Positions 8,010 through 17,381 are shown, counted from the first letter of the stretch. The stretch: DNA of 64,000 bases from an uncultured Eubacteriales bacterium (GCA_905198835.1 CAJKDY010000003.1:124001-188000), one strand, 5' to 3'. Notes: generated from the letters alone by a model not told the origin. Numbers and translations are program-made.

Positions 8010-9405
8010 ATTGCACGCTCTGGCTCTGCCGGACCATAGGGCGGTAGACCACGAAATACATGGTGGTGAAGCAGGCCAATCCGCCCAGGAGCTGGCTCAC
8101 TGCCTCGGCGGCGAAGACCCCGGTGGTGCCCAGGCCCCAGCACATCGGCAGCAGCACCGTCAGCGGCGCGTTGACCATGGCCTTGCGAAACAGCGAAAAG
8201 AAGATGGCGTTTTTCGCCCGGCCCAGGGCGGTGAAGGTGGACTGGCCCACCAGCTGGAGGGACATGAAGAGGAACATACAGTAGTAGAGCCGCAGGGCCG
8301 GGACGGCGGCAGCGACTACCTCTGGCTCGGAGTTGAAAACGCGCACCAGCGCGGCGGGAAACAGCTCCATCACCAGCAGTACCACGGCGGCGTAGGTCAC
8401 GGTGACGGCGGCGGTGAAGCGGATGGACCGGCACACCCGCTGGGGCTTGCCGGCCCCGGCGTTGTAGCCGATCACCGGCTGGCTGCCCTGGCTGAGGCCC
8501 TGGACGGGCATGGTCACTACCTCCCTAAGGGAGTTGACAATGGTCATTACTCCCACGTAGAGGTCGCCGCCCCAGCGCTGGAGGGTGGCGTTGCAGACGA
8601 TCTGCACCAGGGCGTTGGTCAGGTTGACAAAGAAGCCCGCCAGGCCCAGAGAGACGATCTTACGCACCCGGCTCCAGCAAAGGCGCAGGTTGGCGCGTTT
8701 CAGGCGGAGGATGGCCTTTTTGCCCGTGAGGAATTTCAGCGCCCAGACCGCCGAGCAGCCCTGGGCCAGAATGGTGGCCAGCGCCGCGCCCCGGACGCCC
8801 ATATCAAAGGTGAAGATAAAAAGCGGGTCCAGCGCGATGTTCACCGCCGCCCCCAGCCCCACCGTCAGCATCCCCGTTTTGGCAAAGCCCTGGGCGCTGA
8901 TAAAGGGGTTCATGCCCAGGCCGATCATCACAAACAGCGTACCGCAGAGGTAGATGGTGAGGTACTGGTCGGCATAGGGGAAGGTGTCGTCGCTGGCGCC
9001 GAAGAGATAGAGCATGGGCCGCTTGAAGATCAGCAGCAGCGCCGTGGCCAACCCGCCCAGGATCAGCAGGAGGGAGAAGGCGTTGCCCATGACGGCCTCG
9101 GCCTCGTCGTCCTCGCCCTTGCCCCGGTAGAGGGAGGTCAAGGGCGCGCCGCCCACGCCGCAGAGGTTGGCAAGGCCCATGATGATGGAGACGATGGGCA
9201 TGGTGAGCCCAAGGCCCGTGAGGGCCAGGTGGCCGGGTAGCCGTCCCAGGTACATCCGGTCCACCACCGAGTAGAGCACATTGATGAGTTGGGCCAGCGT
9301 CATAGGCGCGGCCAGGGACAAAATGGTCTTTGGAATACTGCCCTGAGAGAAGTCGTTTTTGCGCTGCTCCACGCCTGCGTCACCACCCTTTCCATGCCCG
9401 TTCAA
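8008..9405 (-). CDS. MATE family multidrug/sodium antiporter
   Basis: 465 residues with 12 hydrophobic segments in two repeats, each opening with the MATE pattern (LAAPMTLAQLINVLYSVVDRMYLGRLPG in the first; GLAGFFVNLTNALVQIVCNATLQRWGG in the second). MATE proteins export cationic drugs or metabolites in exchange for Na+ or H+. The TTG start at 9405 has only a weak site; a GTG at 9372 preceded by ggtggtga is an alternative that removes 11 residues. Stand-alone gene, convergent with the toxin. Confidence 0.9.
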   Translation of the reverse strand: MNGHGKGGDAGVEQRKNDFSQGSIPKTILSLAAPMTLAQLINVLYSVVDRMYLGRLPGHLALTGLGLTMPIVSIIMGLANLCGVGGAPLTSLYRGKGEDDEAEAVMGNAFSLLLILGGLATALLLIFKRPMLYLFGASDDTFPYADQYLTIYLCGTLFVMIGLGMNPFISAQGFAKTGMLTVGLGAAVNIALDPLFIFTFDMGVRGAALATILAQGCSAVWALKFLTGKKAILRLKRANLRLCWSRVRKIVSLGLAGFFVNLTNALVQIVCNATLQRWGGDLYVGVMTIVNSLREVVTMPVQGLSQGSQPVIGYNAGAGKPQRVCRSIRFTAAVTVTYAAVVLLVMELFPAALVRVFNSEPEVVAAAVPALRLYYCMFLFMSLQLVGQSTFTALGRAKNAIFFSLFRKAMVNAPLTVLLPMCWGLGTTGVFAAEAVSQLLGGLACFTTMYFVVYRPMVRQSQSVQ

Positions 9406-9445
9406 TGCCCTATTGTACCCCTTTCTTACGGGGAAAACAAGAGGC

Positions 9446-9481
9446 GAAAAAGGAGCTGTCTCCCCCGGGAGACAGCTCCTT
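9446..9481 (-). terminator. terminator of the acylation operon
   Basis: On the minus strand AAGGAGCTGTCTCCC and its complement form a 15-bp stem followed by TTTTT. Confidence 0.85.
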
Positions 9482-9493
9482 GACGCTGCTCTA

Positions 9494-10645
9494 TTATTTC
9501 GCCGGCATGGAGAGGGTAAAGAGGTTGCCGTCTTTGACGAAGTTGTCTACGCTGTAGAGCACCAAAACCTGGTCCATGGCGTTATCCTTGGCGTACTGGG
9601 CCATGGAGGTCTTGTAGTACCGGGGGTCCACCAGATGGATCTCGGAGAAATGATAGGCCAGGAAGGGGGCCAGGGAGTCGGAGAAGGAGTCCCGGATGAG
9701 CATGAGCTTGGGACTTCCGGCGGGGGCCACGTTAGATTTGACGATGGCCAGGGGCTTGTTACCGCCCAGGAACATGGAGTATTTGTCCTTGTCCTGGAGC
9801 TTGGTCAGATCGTAGATGGGCTGGTTTTCCCGGATGTCGGTCTGGCTGAAGTGGTTAGTCACCGTGGCCGCCTCCTGGGGCACGTAGAGCTCGATGGTGT
9901 CCGGGTCCAGCCAGCGAACGCCGGAGGTAGAGAAGGTGGTGCCGTAAAACTCGGCGGACACGGTCTGGGGGGTAAAGTCGCTCAGGGGCTTGGGGGTCAC
10001 GCCCATGCCCTCCATCAAGGCGGCGTAGGCATAGTAGGCGCCTAAGGAGGTCCAGTGGTGGTCGGTGCGGTAGAAGATCCCCTCGTTCTTGTGGGCGGTG
10101 AGGGCGGTGTTCACATCCAGCCAGGTGGGGCCGGCCAGGGCCGCGCCACGGGAGAGATACGCTCCCTCGTCGTCGTTGGGCGCGCCAGCGGGGAGCCGGT
10201 CGGCCCAGACGGAGACCTTGCCAGGGATGAGGGAGAAGTAGACCGGCGCGTCGCAGAGGCCGGCGAAGGTATCCACATAGCCGAAGTTCTTGTCGATGAG
10301 CTGCCGGGCCCGGTCGTCGGCGGGGGGGTCGAAGCGGGGGATGAGGGTGTGCTGATCGCAGAGGTAGACGCCGTTATTTTCCTGCTTGCCCGAGGCGTAC
10401 TCCGCCCCGGCCTTCAGGGCGATCCAGCGGTCCCGCAGGGCGAACTGGTCGGTGACGTAGGTCTCAAAGTCCTCCATGAACTGCCCGCTGACCAGCCCCT
10501 GGGCGGTGAGTTGGGGCGCCTGGGCCAGAGCGCGGTTCTCCATAGGGGAGAAGTCCTTGTCCGGCCCGGCGGCGTTGGCCACGAAAAAGGCCCCTAAGAA
10601 GGCGCAAAACAGCGCGGTGATAAAGATGGAATATTTCTTTGACAT
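9494..10645 (-). CDS. DHHW-motif protein, AlgX/DltD-like partner of MBOAT acyltransferase
   Basis: 383 residues. A signal anchor (about 5-26) leads to an extracytoplasmic SGNH-like domain. The signature DHHW lies at residues 195-198 (YRTDHHWTSLGAYYAY), the catalytic Asp-His pair of this family. It lies 14 bases downstream of the MBOAT gene, the standard pairing in which the membrane acyltransferase passes an acyl (often acetyl) group across the membrane and the SGNH partner transfers it to a glycan. The polymer here is unknown. Last gene of the udk operon. Confidence 0.85.
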   Translation of the reverse strand: MSKKYSIFITALFCAFLGAFFVANAAGPDKDFSPMENRALAQAPQLTAQGLVSGQFMEDFETYVTDQFALRDRWIALKAGAEYASGKQENNGVYLCDQHTLIPRFDPPADDRARQLIDKNFGYVDTFAGLCDAPVYFSLIPGKVSVWADRLPAGAPNDDEGAYLSRGAALAGPTWLDVNTALTAHKNEGIFYRTDHHWTSLGAYYAYAALMEGMGVTPKPLSDFTPQTVSAEFYGTTFSTSGVRWLDPDTIELYVPQEAATVTNHFSQTDIRENQPIYDLTKLQDKDKYSMFLGGNKPLAIVKSNVAPAGSPKLMLIRDSFSDSLAPFLAYHFSEIHLVDPRYYKTSMAQYAKDNAMDQVLVLYSVDNFVKDGNLFTLSMPAK

Positions 10646-10659
10646 AGCAGAAGTCCTCC

Positions 10660-12063
10660 TCAGAAGCGGAAGTAAAGGAAGGGATTATAGGTGGCGTCCA
10701 CCAGATAGGCCGTGCACAGCACCAGAGCGCCCAGCAGCAGCGCGGGCAAGGCCACCTTTTTGACCCGCTGGGCCGAGCCGTTCCAGAGGTTTGTGGCCAA
10801 GGGCGTGGAGGCCACGCCCGCCAGCAGCAGCACCGGGCCGTAGGAGCGCAGGAAGTAGAGGGCGTCGGGGCTGACCAGCCCGCCCTGGGCAAAGCCGAAC
10901 ATGGCGCCCAGATAGCCCGGCAGCACCGCCAGGTCCTCGATGGCGAAGAGGGCCCAGCCCACTACGGCCACCAGCAGGGCGTAGACGTGCTGGAGCCAGG
11001 CGGGCAGCTTTTTCAGATGCTGGCCCAGCCACAGCTTTTCCACCACCAGGAAGGCGAAGTAATAGAGGCCCCACAGCAGGAAATTCCAGTTGGCCCCGTG
11101 CCAGATGCCGGTGCAGGCCCAGACCACCAGGAGGTTAAAGACAAGCCTGGGCTTGTTCACCCGGCTGCCGCCCAGGGGGAAGTACACATACTCCCGAAAC
11201 CAGGAGCTCAGCGAGATGTGCCACCGCCGCCAGAACTCCGTGACGCTCTTGGAGATGTAGGGGTAGTTAAAGTTGCGCATGAACTCAAAGCCCAGCATCC
11301 GGCCAAGGCCCACGGCCATGTCCGAATAGCCGGAGAAGTCGAAGTACAGCTGGAAGGAGAAGGCCAGGATGCCCAGCCACGCCCCCAGGGTGGAGAGCTC
11401 CGTCAGGGGCGTTGCCAGATAGGCGTCCCACAGCTGGCCCAGATTGTTGGCGATGAGCACCTTTTTGGCAAGGCCCACCACGAAGACCTGCACGCCAGAG
11501 GCGAACTGCTCGGGGGAGTGGGTCCTGTTTTCCAGTTGGTCGTCCAGGTCCTTATACTTGATGATGGGCCCGGCGATGAGCTGGGGAAAGAGGGTGACGA
11601 AGGTGCCGAAGGTGACGATATTCTTCTGGCAGCGGGCGTCGCCCCGGTAGACATCGATGGTATAGCTCATGGTCTGGAAGGTGTAAAAGCTGATGCCGAT
11701 GGGCAGGGAGAGGCCCAGTTGGGGCATGAAGGTAAGACCGATCCCGGCCAGGGCCCCGGCGATAAAGTCCCAGTATTTGAAGAAGAACAGCAGCGCCAGA
11801 TTGAACACCACCGAGCTGGCCACCGCCGCCTTGGCGGCACGGTCGTTGCCCTTAGCCTTAGCCCGGGTCACAAGCATCCCATGGGTGTAGTCGATGGCGA
11901 TGGAGGCGAACATGATGAGGATATACACCGGCTCACCCCAGCCGTAGAAGATCAGGTTGACCAGGAGCAAAACGGCATTTCGCAGCTTCAGCGGCGTAAG
12001 ATAATACACCGCCAGCACCATGGGGAGATAGAAGAATAAAAAGAAGGGGGTGGAGAAGACCAT
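10660..12063 (-). CDS. MBOAT family O-acyltransferase (AlgI/DltB-like)
   Basis: 467 residues, about ten hydrophobic segments. Family hallmarks are PIGISFYTFQTMSYTIDVYRG (about 121-141), EFWRRWHISLSSWFREYVYFPLGG (about 276-299) and the catalytic histidine in WHGANWNF (His322). Length and motifs match AlgI-type acyltransferases that carry an acyl group across the membrane. Flanked by a lipoprotein and a DHHW protein in one minus-strand operon, so it should modify a surface polysaccharide or teichoic-like polymer. The acceptor cannot be read from the sequence. Confidence 0.93.
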   Translation of the reverse strand: MVFSTPFFLFFYLPMVLAVYYLTPLKLRNAVLLLVNLIFYGWGEPVYILIMFASIAIDYTHGMLVTRAKAKGNDRAAKAAVASSVVFNLALLFFFKYWDFIAGALAGIGLTFMPQLGLSLPIGISFYTFQTMSYTIDVYRGDARCQKNIVTFGTFVTLFPQLIAGPIIKYKDLDDQLENRTHSPEQFASGVQVFVVGLAKKVLIANNLGQLWDAYLATPLTELSTLGAWLGILAFSFQLYFDFSGYSDMAVGLGRMLGFEFMRNFNYPYISKSVTEFWRRWHISLSSWFREYVYFPLGGSRVNKPRLVFNLLVVWACTGIWHGANWNFLLWGLYYFAFLVVEKLWLGQHLKKLPAWLQHVYALLVAVVGWALFAIEDLAVLPGYLGAMFGFAQGGLVSPDALYFLRSYGPVLLLAGVASTPLATNLWNGSAQRVKKVALPALLLGALVLCTAYLVDATYNPFLYFRF

Positions 12064-12089
12064 AGAACGCCTCCGGGCCTAGATTTTCT

Positions 12090-12821
12090 TTATTTTACAG
12101 TATCTTGAAGAATTTTGACCATCCGGCCGGCCTCGGGGCAGACGGCCAGCACCACCCAGTCGCCTACCGTTTCCAGCTGCGCGGAGCTTACGAAGTCGGC
12201 GGTACCGGGATAGAACTCCGCCTCCTCCTTCAGACCGTCCAGACGGCTCTGGCAGGCGGCCTTCACGGCGTCCACCTTGCCGGACTTGACCTTGGCCAGA
12301 AAGAATTCCTGGATCGCGGTGCTCATATCGGGCTTGTAGAAGACAAAATCCTCCAGATCGTCGGCGCTCAGGTTATAGAAGTTTTCCAGATAAGCGCTCA
12401 TGTCGGAAAAGTCGGCGGTGGGGGCGTCGGAGTTGCTGGAGGAGAGCATGAAAAGCTCCCGCAGACTGGCGGCGGTGGTAGGAGCGATGGAGGGGGTGTC
12501 CGAGGGCTCGGGTTCAGCGCTGGGCGCCGCGCTGGGGGGCGCGGTGGGATCGCCGATGGCGGGGGTGGGCGTGGGCTGGGCCGTGGGTTCGGCGCTGCCC
12601 GCGGGCGGAGTCTGACTGGGCTGGGCGCTCACCTCATCCGAGGGAGCGGGGGTGCCCTTGTCGGGGATGTCGGTGGGCTCCACCGTCCCCGCGGGACTGG
12701 CGGTGACGCTCTCGCTGGGGTCGGGGGTGGGCGGAACGTCGCCGTCCTTTGCGCCGCCGCAGGCGGCCAGACCGACGCTCAGGCACACAGCCAGGCCAAA
12801 GGCCAGAAAACGATGCTTCAT
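12090..12821 (-). CDS. lipoprotein with Pro/Ser/Thr linker, DUF4358-like
   Basis: 243 residues. Signal peptide with lipobox LAAC (Cys at about 21), then about 100 residues of low-complexity P, S, T, A and E, then a compact C-terminal domain (about 118-243: RELFMLSS...LENFYNLSADDLEDFVFYKPDMS...). That domain resembles DUF4358, which often accompanies MBOAT/DHHW pairs in Clostridia. The linker would let the domain reach through the wall. A role in surface acylation is inferred from the operon: 26 bases before the MBOAT gene and 14 after udk. Confidence 0.75.
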   Translation of the reverse strand: MKHRFLAFGLAVCLSVGLAACGGAKDGDVPPTPDPSESVTASPAGTVEPTDIPDKGTPAPSDEVSAQPSQTPPAGSAEPTAQPTPTPAIGDPTAPPSAAPSAEPEPSDTPSIAPTTAASLRELFMLSSSNSDAPTADFSDMSAYLENFYNLSADDLEDFVFYKPDMSTAIQEFFLAKVKSGKVDAVKAACQSRLDGLKEEAEFYPGTADFVSSAQLETVGDWVVLAVCPEAGRMVKILQDTVK

Positions 12822-12835
12822 AGTAAAAAACTCCT

Positions 12836-13519
12836 TTATGCTTTTTGATGTACCCAGGGCTTGGACGTATCTTGCCCGGAAAAGTTCCGGGCGCTGTCCT
12901 GGATGTGGTTGGCAACCCGCTGGATGAGCAGGTCCAGGGCCACCACGTTGTGGCCGCCCTCGGGCACTACGATATCGGCATACTGCCGGGAGGGCTGGAC
13001 GTACTGCTCATGCATGGGCTTGACGGTGTTCAGATACTGGCTCACCACGCTGTCCAGGCTCCGCCCCCGCTCCTTCACATCCCGCAAAATGCGCCGCAGG
13101 ATACGCACGTCCGCGTCGGTGTCCACAAAAATTTTAATGTCCATCAAGTCCCGCAGGGCCTTGTTCTCAAAGATCAAAATGCCCTCCACCAAAATGACCC
13201 TGGCGGGTTCGATGCGCACCGTCTCCGGCGCGCGGTTATGAATGGCATAGTCGTAGGTGGGGCAGTCGATGGCCCGGCCCTGGCGCAAAGCGGTGAGATG
13301 CTTGACCAGAAGCGGGGTGTCAAAGGAGTTGGGGTGGTCGTAGTTGAGCTTGCACCGCTCCTCAAAGGGCAGGTCGTCGTGGGCCTTATAGTAGCTATCG
13401 TGATAGATCACCGAGACGTCCTGACCAAAGCGGTCCTTGAGTCGGTTGGTCAGGGTGGTCTTGCCCGAGCCGGTGCCGCCGGCGATGCCGATGACCATAA
13501 CGCTGGGAGCCTTGTCCAA
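12836..13519 (-). CDS. udk: uridine kinase
   Basis: 227 residues. P-loop GGTGSGKT (about residues 14-21) and the uridine kinase patterns YHDSYYKAHDDLPFEERCKLNYDHPNSFDT and VILVEGILIFENKALRDLMDIKIFVDTDADVRILRR. It phosphorylates uridine and cytidine with ATP or GTP in pyrimidine salvage. TTG start with GGAGG nine bases upstream. First gene of a four-gene operon with the acylation cluster, an unusual coupling. Confidence 0.93.
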   Translation of the reverse strand: MDKAPSVMVIGIAGGTGSGKTTLTNRLKDRFGQDVSVIYHDSYYKAHDDLPFEERCKLNYDHPNSFDTPLLVKHLTALRQGRAIDCPTYDYAIHNRAPETVRIEPARVILVEGILIFENKALRDLMDIKIFVDTDADVRILRRILRDVKERGRSLDSVVSQYLNTVKPMHEQYVQPSRQYADIVVPEGGHNVVALDLLIQRVANHIQDSARNFSGQDTSKPWVHQKA

Positions 13520-13554
13520 AGCCGCCGCCTCCTTTTATGTGCTTGTCCTTTTTT

Positions 13555-13583
13555 AGTATACCGCCCGGGGGCTAAAAAGGCAA
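13555..13583 (-). promoter_or_regulatory. promoter of the udk operon
   Basis: Minus strand TTGCCT, 17 bases, TATACT. Confidence 0.75.
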
Positions 13584-13638
13584 GGGGGAGAGAAGAAATT
13601 CCGGGCTTGGGCAAGGATAGGCGGATGGGGTTTGTTTC

Positions 13639-13667
13639 TTGACATAGGTAGGCGGGTGCTTTATAAT
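13639..13667 (+). promoter_or_regulatory. consensus promoter of deacetylase/ATP-grasp operon
   Basis: Perfect TTGACA (13639-13644), 17 bases, TATAAT (13662-13667). The leader to the start codon contains gtggcgcttgcgttgccac, a short hairpin. Confidence 0.9.
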
Positions 13668-13759
13668 GTATAATTAGCAAAAAAGCTGCATTTTAGAGCG
13701 TGGACCGGGTGGCGCTTGCGTTGCCACGTTCCGGTCGTTCAGCTTAGGAGGCGTTTACC

Positions 13760-15043
13760 TTGATGACAGGGCTGTATAATTTCGCCAGAGGCATCAATCA
13801 CAAGCGCAAGGAACTGCTGTGGCAGCAAAACGGTAAGCGCTTGTCTGCCGTGCGGAGGATCGAAAGGGTACATCCCATCGAGGGCAAACGCGTGGTCGCC
13901 ATGACGTTTGACGACGGCCCCTGCGCAAAGGATTTTATGGGCAAGGGCAAGGGACTGACCGCGTCCATTCTGGACATTCTGGCCGAATATGGAGCCAGAG
14001 CGACCTTTGACATTATCGGGACCACCGAGGGAAACTACCCGGATGAGGCTGGCGAACCGGGTTCATCGGCATTCGGAGGGATCAAATTCGACCACTATCC
14101 CTGCTTTGGGGAGGATCAGCTGGCCGGGGCCAAAAATCAGCGGGAGCTTGTGCGCCGGATGATCGACGAAGGGCACGAACTGGCAAGCCACACCTGGCAG
14201 CATCGCATTTTCGGGCGCAAACGGTTTCTCTACGGCAAGCGGGTCCCCCTTCGCTCTATGGATGAGGTGCTGCGGGACCTGCGCACCCTGCACGCGTATA
14301 TCCAGGATGAATTTTCCTATGAGATCAAGCTGGCCCGTCCGCCCCACTATGTAGACGCGGTGACCGGCGGCGGCAGCGCCTATGACGCCTACCGTATGAT
14401 GGGCTATCAGTATCTCGCGGCCAGCTTTGACGGCGACGGCTGGCGGCCGGGCAGCAGCTACGAAGACGAAGTGGAAAAGATGCTCGCGCCCATGAGAAAG
14501 CTGCTGGCGGAGGACCCCGACGCGCTGAACGGGCAGATCATCTTTCAAAAGGACGGCTGCAACATGAACTTGCGGACCCCCGTGGAAGACGCCCTGCCGA
14601 TGCAGCTGAAAATGCTGACAGAGCTTGGTTATCAGGTCGTGCCGGTGTCGGAGCTGTTGGAGCGCTCGCCGTTTTTGGACCTTTCCCCCGAAAGCCCGGC
14701 GATGCCCTATGTGAAGGAATTGCTGAGGTGTGGGCACATCGTGGGGTATCAAAACAATACCTTCCACGGCGAGCGGGCGCTGAGCAAAAAAGAAGCGCTT
14801 TTGATGCTTGCGGACGCAGACACGGTCAAAGCAGGCGGCGGAGACCTGATCGCCCGGACGGCGGCAAGGTATCCGATCAAGTCTGTTACGGGCAACGCTT
14901 TGCTTGACTTAGCGGCCGCGGAGGGGATCGAGGTAGACGAGGCGGCCTTTCAGGACAAGCCGGAGGTTCGCCGGGAAGACGCGGTCGCACTACTGGCGGG
15001 GCTTGCACAAAAGCATGAAACGGAAGACGGAGTGATGGCATGA
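13760..15043 (+). CDS. polysaccharide deacetylase (NodB fold) with SLH-like C-terminal segment
   Basis: 427 residues from TTG at 13760; an ATG follows directly and AGGAGG ends at 13751. NodB motif 1 is MTFDDGP (Asp51, Asp52), and the metal-binding motif is SHTWQH (His144, His148). About residues 310-420 (YVKELLRCGHIVGYQNNTF then a helix and ALLMLADAD) resemble an S-layer-homology repeat. There is no obvious signal peptide at the N-terminus, which is odd for a wall enzyme. Overlaps the ATP-grasp gene by 4 bases, so the two are co-translated. Confidence 0.82.
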   Translation: MMTGLYNFARGINHKRKELLWQQNGKRLSAVRRIERVHPIEGKRVVAMTFDDGPCAKDFMGKGKGLTASILDILAEYGARATFDIIGTTEGNYPDEAGEPGSSAFGGIKFDHYPCFGEDQLAGAKNQRELVRRMIDEGHELASHTWQHRIFGRKRFLYGKRVPLRSMDEVLRDLRTLHAYIQDEFSYEIKLARPPHYVDAVTGGGSAYDAYRMMGYQYLAASFDGDGWRPGSSYEDEVEKMLAPMRKLLAEDPDALNGQIIFQKDGCNMNLRTPVEDALPMQLKMLTELGYQVVPVSELLERSPFLDLSPESPAMPYVKELLRCGHIVGYQNNTFHGERALSKKEALLMLADADTVKAGGGDLIARTAARYPIKSVTGNALLDLAAAEGIEVDEAAFQDKPEVRREDAVALLAGLAQKHETEDGVMA

Positions 15044-16197
15044 CAGCTGTAGTGACTGACGCGAATTACCGCATGACCTTGTCCCTGACACGGGATCTTG
15101 CCGACAGGGGGATCCGTGTGGTCGCCTGCTATGTGGGCGATCAACTGCCCTTCCCGGCAAGATCGAAGTCTGTCAGTAAGGCCGTGCGTTTGCCGGATGG
15201 CAGGACGGAGCCCGATGGGTTTCTCGACGCTCTCTACGAGACCTGCGAGGAGATCTGCCGGGAGGAGGGCGAAAAGCCCGCGCTGATACCTGGCGGCACA
15301 AGGTCCATCGAGCTGCTCTGCCCTGCAAGCGTGCGGGAGCGCTTTTCAGCGGTCTGCGGACTGGCCCTGGCCAGCGAAGAGAGCCTGGAGATCGCCAACA
15401 ACAAAGCCACGCTGATGGCGCTGTGCGAAAAGCTGGGCATCGACGCGCCCAAAACGGAGCACCCCAGCTGTCGGGAGGATTTTGAGGGGTATACGTATCC
15501 GCTGATCGTGAAACCGGTTTGCGGCGAAAAGCAGGGGCTGAAGGCGGGCGAACGGTATGTCATCGCCCACGACCCCAAGACCGCTGCCGACGCCTGGGTC
15601 CATTTTAGCGAGCTGTGCGGGGAAACGGTGGTACAGGCGTATCTCCACGGGAAAGAATGTGGCTTCTCGGCGATCACAAAAGACGGAGAGATCTTGACAA
15701 CGACCAGCGAGACGGCCATTCGGATGCTGCCCATCAGCGGCGGTCCGGGTACGTTTTACTATACGGGGACCGGGGAGGTCTACCGTCCCATCGCCGAGCG
15801 GCTGGTCCGGGAGTTGAATTTCAGCGGGATTATCATGTTTCAGTTTATCCTCACCGACGACGGAAAACCGTATCTGATGGAGATCAACCCGAGAGTGTGG
15901 GGGTATTATCCCATCGTCCGGGAGGCGAAGTCCTCCTTCACCTATGACTGGTTCGCCGTGTCCCTGGGGCTCCCGCCCCTGCGGGAGAACGCCAAGCCGG
16001 GGGTGTATCAGTATTTCCTTCCCTCTGACGCCGGGCGTGCGCTGCAGCTCTTGAAGGCTGGTAAGGTGCTTGAGGCCATCGGGCATATCGGCACATGGCT
16101 TCGGCCGAGAAATCATGAGGCCCTCTTTGAGTGGTCCGACCTGAAGGCCTCGCGGGGCTACCTCGCCTACTACCTCAAGCGAAGGGCGGAGCTATAG
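15040..16197 (+). CDS. ATP-grasp ligase, carbamoyl-phosphate-synthase-like
   Basis: 385 residues overlapping the deacetylase by ATGA. N-terminal Rossmann-like part (VVTDANYRMTLSLTRDLADRGIRVVAC), then ATP-grasp: YPLIVKPVCGEKQGL (nucleotide-binding Lys), VVQAYLHGKECGFSAI and the metal-binding MEINPRVWG near residue 285. Such enzymes join a carboxylate to an amine or thiol through an acyl-phosphate. The substrate is unknown; pairing with a deacetylase suggests ligation of an amino acid onto a freed amino sugar or a peptide step. Confidence 0.8.
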   Translation: MTAVVTDANYRMTLSLTRDLADRGIRVVACYVGDQLPFPARSKSVSKAVRLPDGRTEPDGFLDALYETCEEICREEGEKPALIPGGTRSIELLCPASVRERFSAVCGLALASEESLEIANNKATLMALCEKLGIDAPKTEHPSCREDFEGYTYPLIVKPVCGEKQGLKAGERYVIAHDPKTAADAWVHFSELCGETVVQAYLHGKECGFSAITKDGEILTTTSETAIRMLPISGGPGTFYYTGTGEVYRPIAERLVRELNFSGIIMFQFILTDDGKPYLMEINPRVWGYYPIVREAKSSFTYDWFAVSLGLPPLRENAKPGVYQYFLPSDAGRALQLLKAGKVLEAIGHIGTWLRPRNHEALFEWSDLKASRGYLAYYLKRRAEL

Positions 16198-16232
16198 GGG
16201 CGCGAGGGGCCGGCCTTGTTGGAAATACGCCC

Positions 16233-16261
16233 TTGCCAGGCTGGAAAAGATATGATATACT
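16233..16261 (+). promoter_or_regulatory. promoter of the zinc-ribbon gene pair
   Basis: TTGCCA (16233-16238), 17 bases, TATACT (16256-16261). Confidence 0.75.
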
Positions 16262-16341
16262 GATTAAACTTATTTGGTGAGGCCTCGCTTTGGAGAGAGC
16301 GGGGCCTTCCATACCAGAGAAGAGAGAGGAGCGTTTTTATC

Positions 16342-17307
16342 GTGTTTTGCAAGCAATGCGGCACCGAGATCGGCCAGAATGATAGGTTCTGCCCCGGCTG
16401 CGGCGCCCCTGTGGAAGCGCCGGCCCCCACCGTTGCCCCCGAGCCGTCGCCCTATGCCGCACCGGCAGTTGGCAATCCCCTGCTGAAGACCAGCGCGAGT
16501 CCCCTGTTCCTGATCGCCGTCATCTGCGCGTCGGTGGTGGCGCTGCTTCAGGTCATCAACCTGTTCGCCTCGATCAGCACGATGCGTGACTACGTGGACT
16601 ACATGGAGTGGATGGGAGCGGACCGGGACACGATCGCCGCGATGAATGGCACACAGGTGATCTCCATCGTCATTACGCTGGGCGCCTTGACCATCACGGC
16701 CATCCTCCTCATTGGCCTTTGGATGACCTACGCCGGCGGTGTAGGCAGGGGGAATCTGCCCCGGCTGGTGAGCGGGCTGAAGTTGATCCGGGGCAGCGTG
16801 ATGGCTCAGATGATCTACATGATCGTCCTGCTGGCGTTTCTGACCATCATCTTTTTGCTGCTGTCCGTTTTGGGCGGCGCCATCGGCTCGGCCATCGGCA
16901 GCCTGAACCCGTACAGCTCCTATTATGACTATTACGATCCCTACGACTACTACAGCGCCAAGGCCGCGGCCAGCATGGTGACCGTAGTCGGCATCGTGGG
17001 GCTGATTTTCGTTCTGGGCGTCGGCGCGTTGATGGTGATCTTCTACGTCAAGGCCCGCAAAGCGGTGGGCTACGCCCTGACCACGGCCCAGACCGGCGCG
17101 GTGGCCGGCGCGCCGTCCATGTACCTGATCGTCATGTGCTTTATCTCCGGCGGACTGTCGCTGGTTTCCCTGTTGGTGCTTCTGGCCTTTTCCGCCGCGG
17201 TGGAGCTGACGGCGCTTTTGGTGCTGAGCACTGTGGCCGCCGCCGCCCAGGCCATCCTCTTCGGCGTTGTTGCCGCGCAATACCGCAGCAAGGTCCTGGC
17301 GGCATAA
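16342..17307 (+). CDS. zinc-ribbon membrane protein, paralog 1
   Basis: 321 residues from GTG; gagagaggag precedes it. N-terminal zinc ribbon MFCKQCGTEIGQNDRFCPGCGAP (two CxxC pairs), a Pro/Ala linker, then about five hydrophobic segments. A tyrosine-rich loop (YSSYYDYYDPYDYYSAK, about 193-210) lies between segments. Such proteins are common in gut Clostridia and have no established role. The next gene is a paralog of the same layout, so the pair arose by tandem duplication. Confidence 0.75.
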   Translation: MFCKQCGTEIGQNDRFCPGCGAPVEAPAPTVAPEPSPYAAPAVGNPLLKTSASPLFLIAVICASVVALLQVINLFASISTMRDYVDYMEWMGADRDTIAAMNGTQVISIVITLGALTITAILLIGLWMTYAGGVGRGNLPRLVSGLKLIRGSVMAQMIYMIVLLAFLTIIFLLLSVLGGAIGSAIGSLNPYSSYYDYYDPYDYYSAKAAASMVTVVGIVGLIFVLGVGALMVIFYVKARKAVGYALTTAQTGAVAGAPSMYLIVMCFISGGLSLVSLLVLLAFSAAVELTALLVLSTVAAAAQAILFGVVAAQYRSKVLAA

Positions 17308-17381
17308 GGGACCCTTTCCCCCATCGACCCCGGCGGCAGGCCGCCGAGTCAATTTTTTGAAAGAAAAGGAGAGAATAGATC

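Noticed and set aside
8011..9240. 409-codon plus-strand frame
   Set aside because: Shadow of the MATE gene; composition rich in Gly/His/Ala/Val with no family resemblance.
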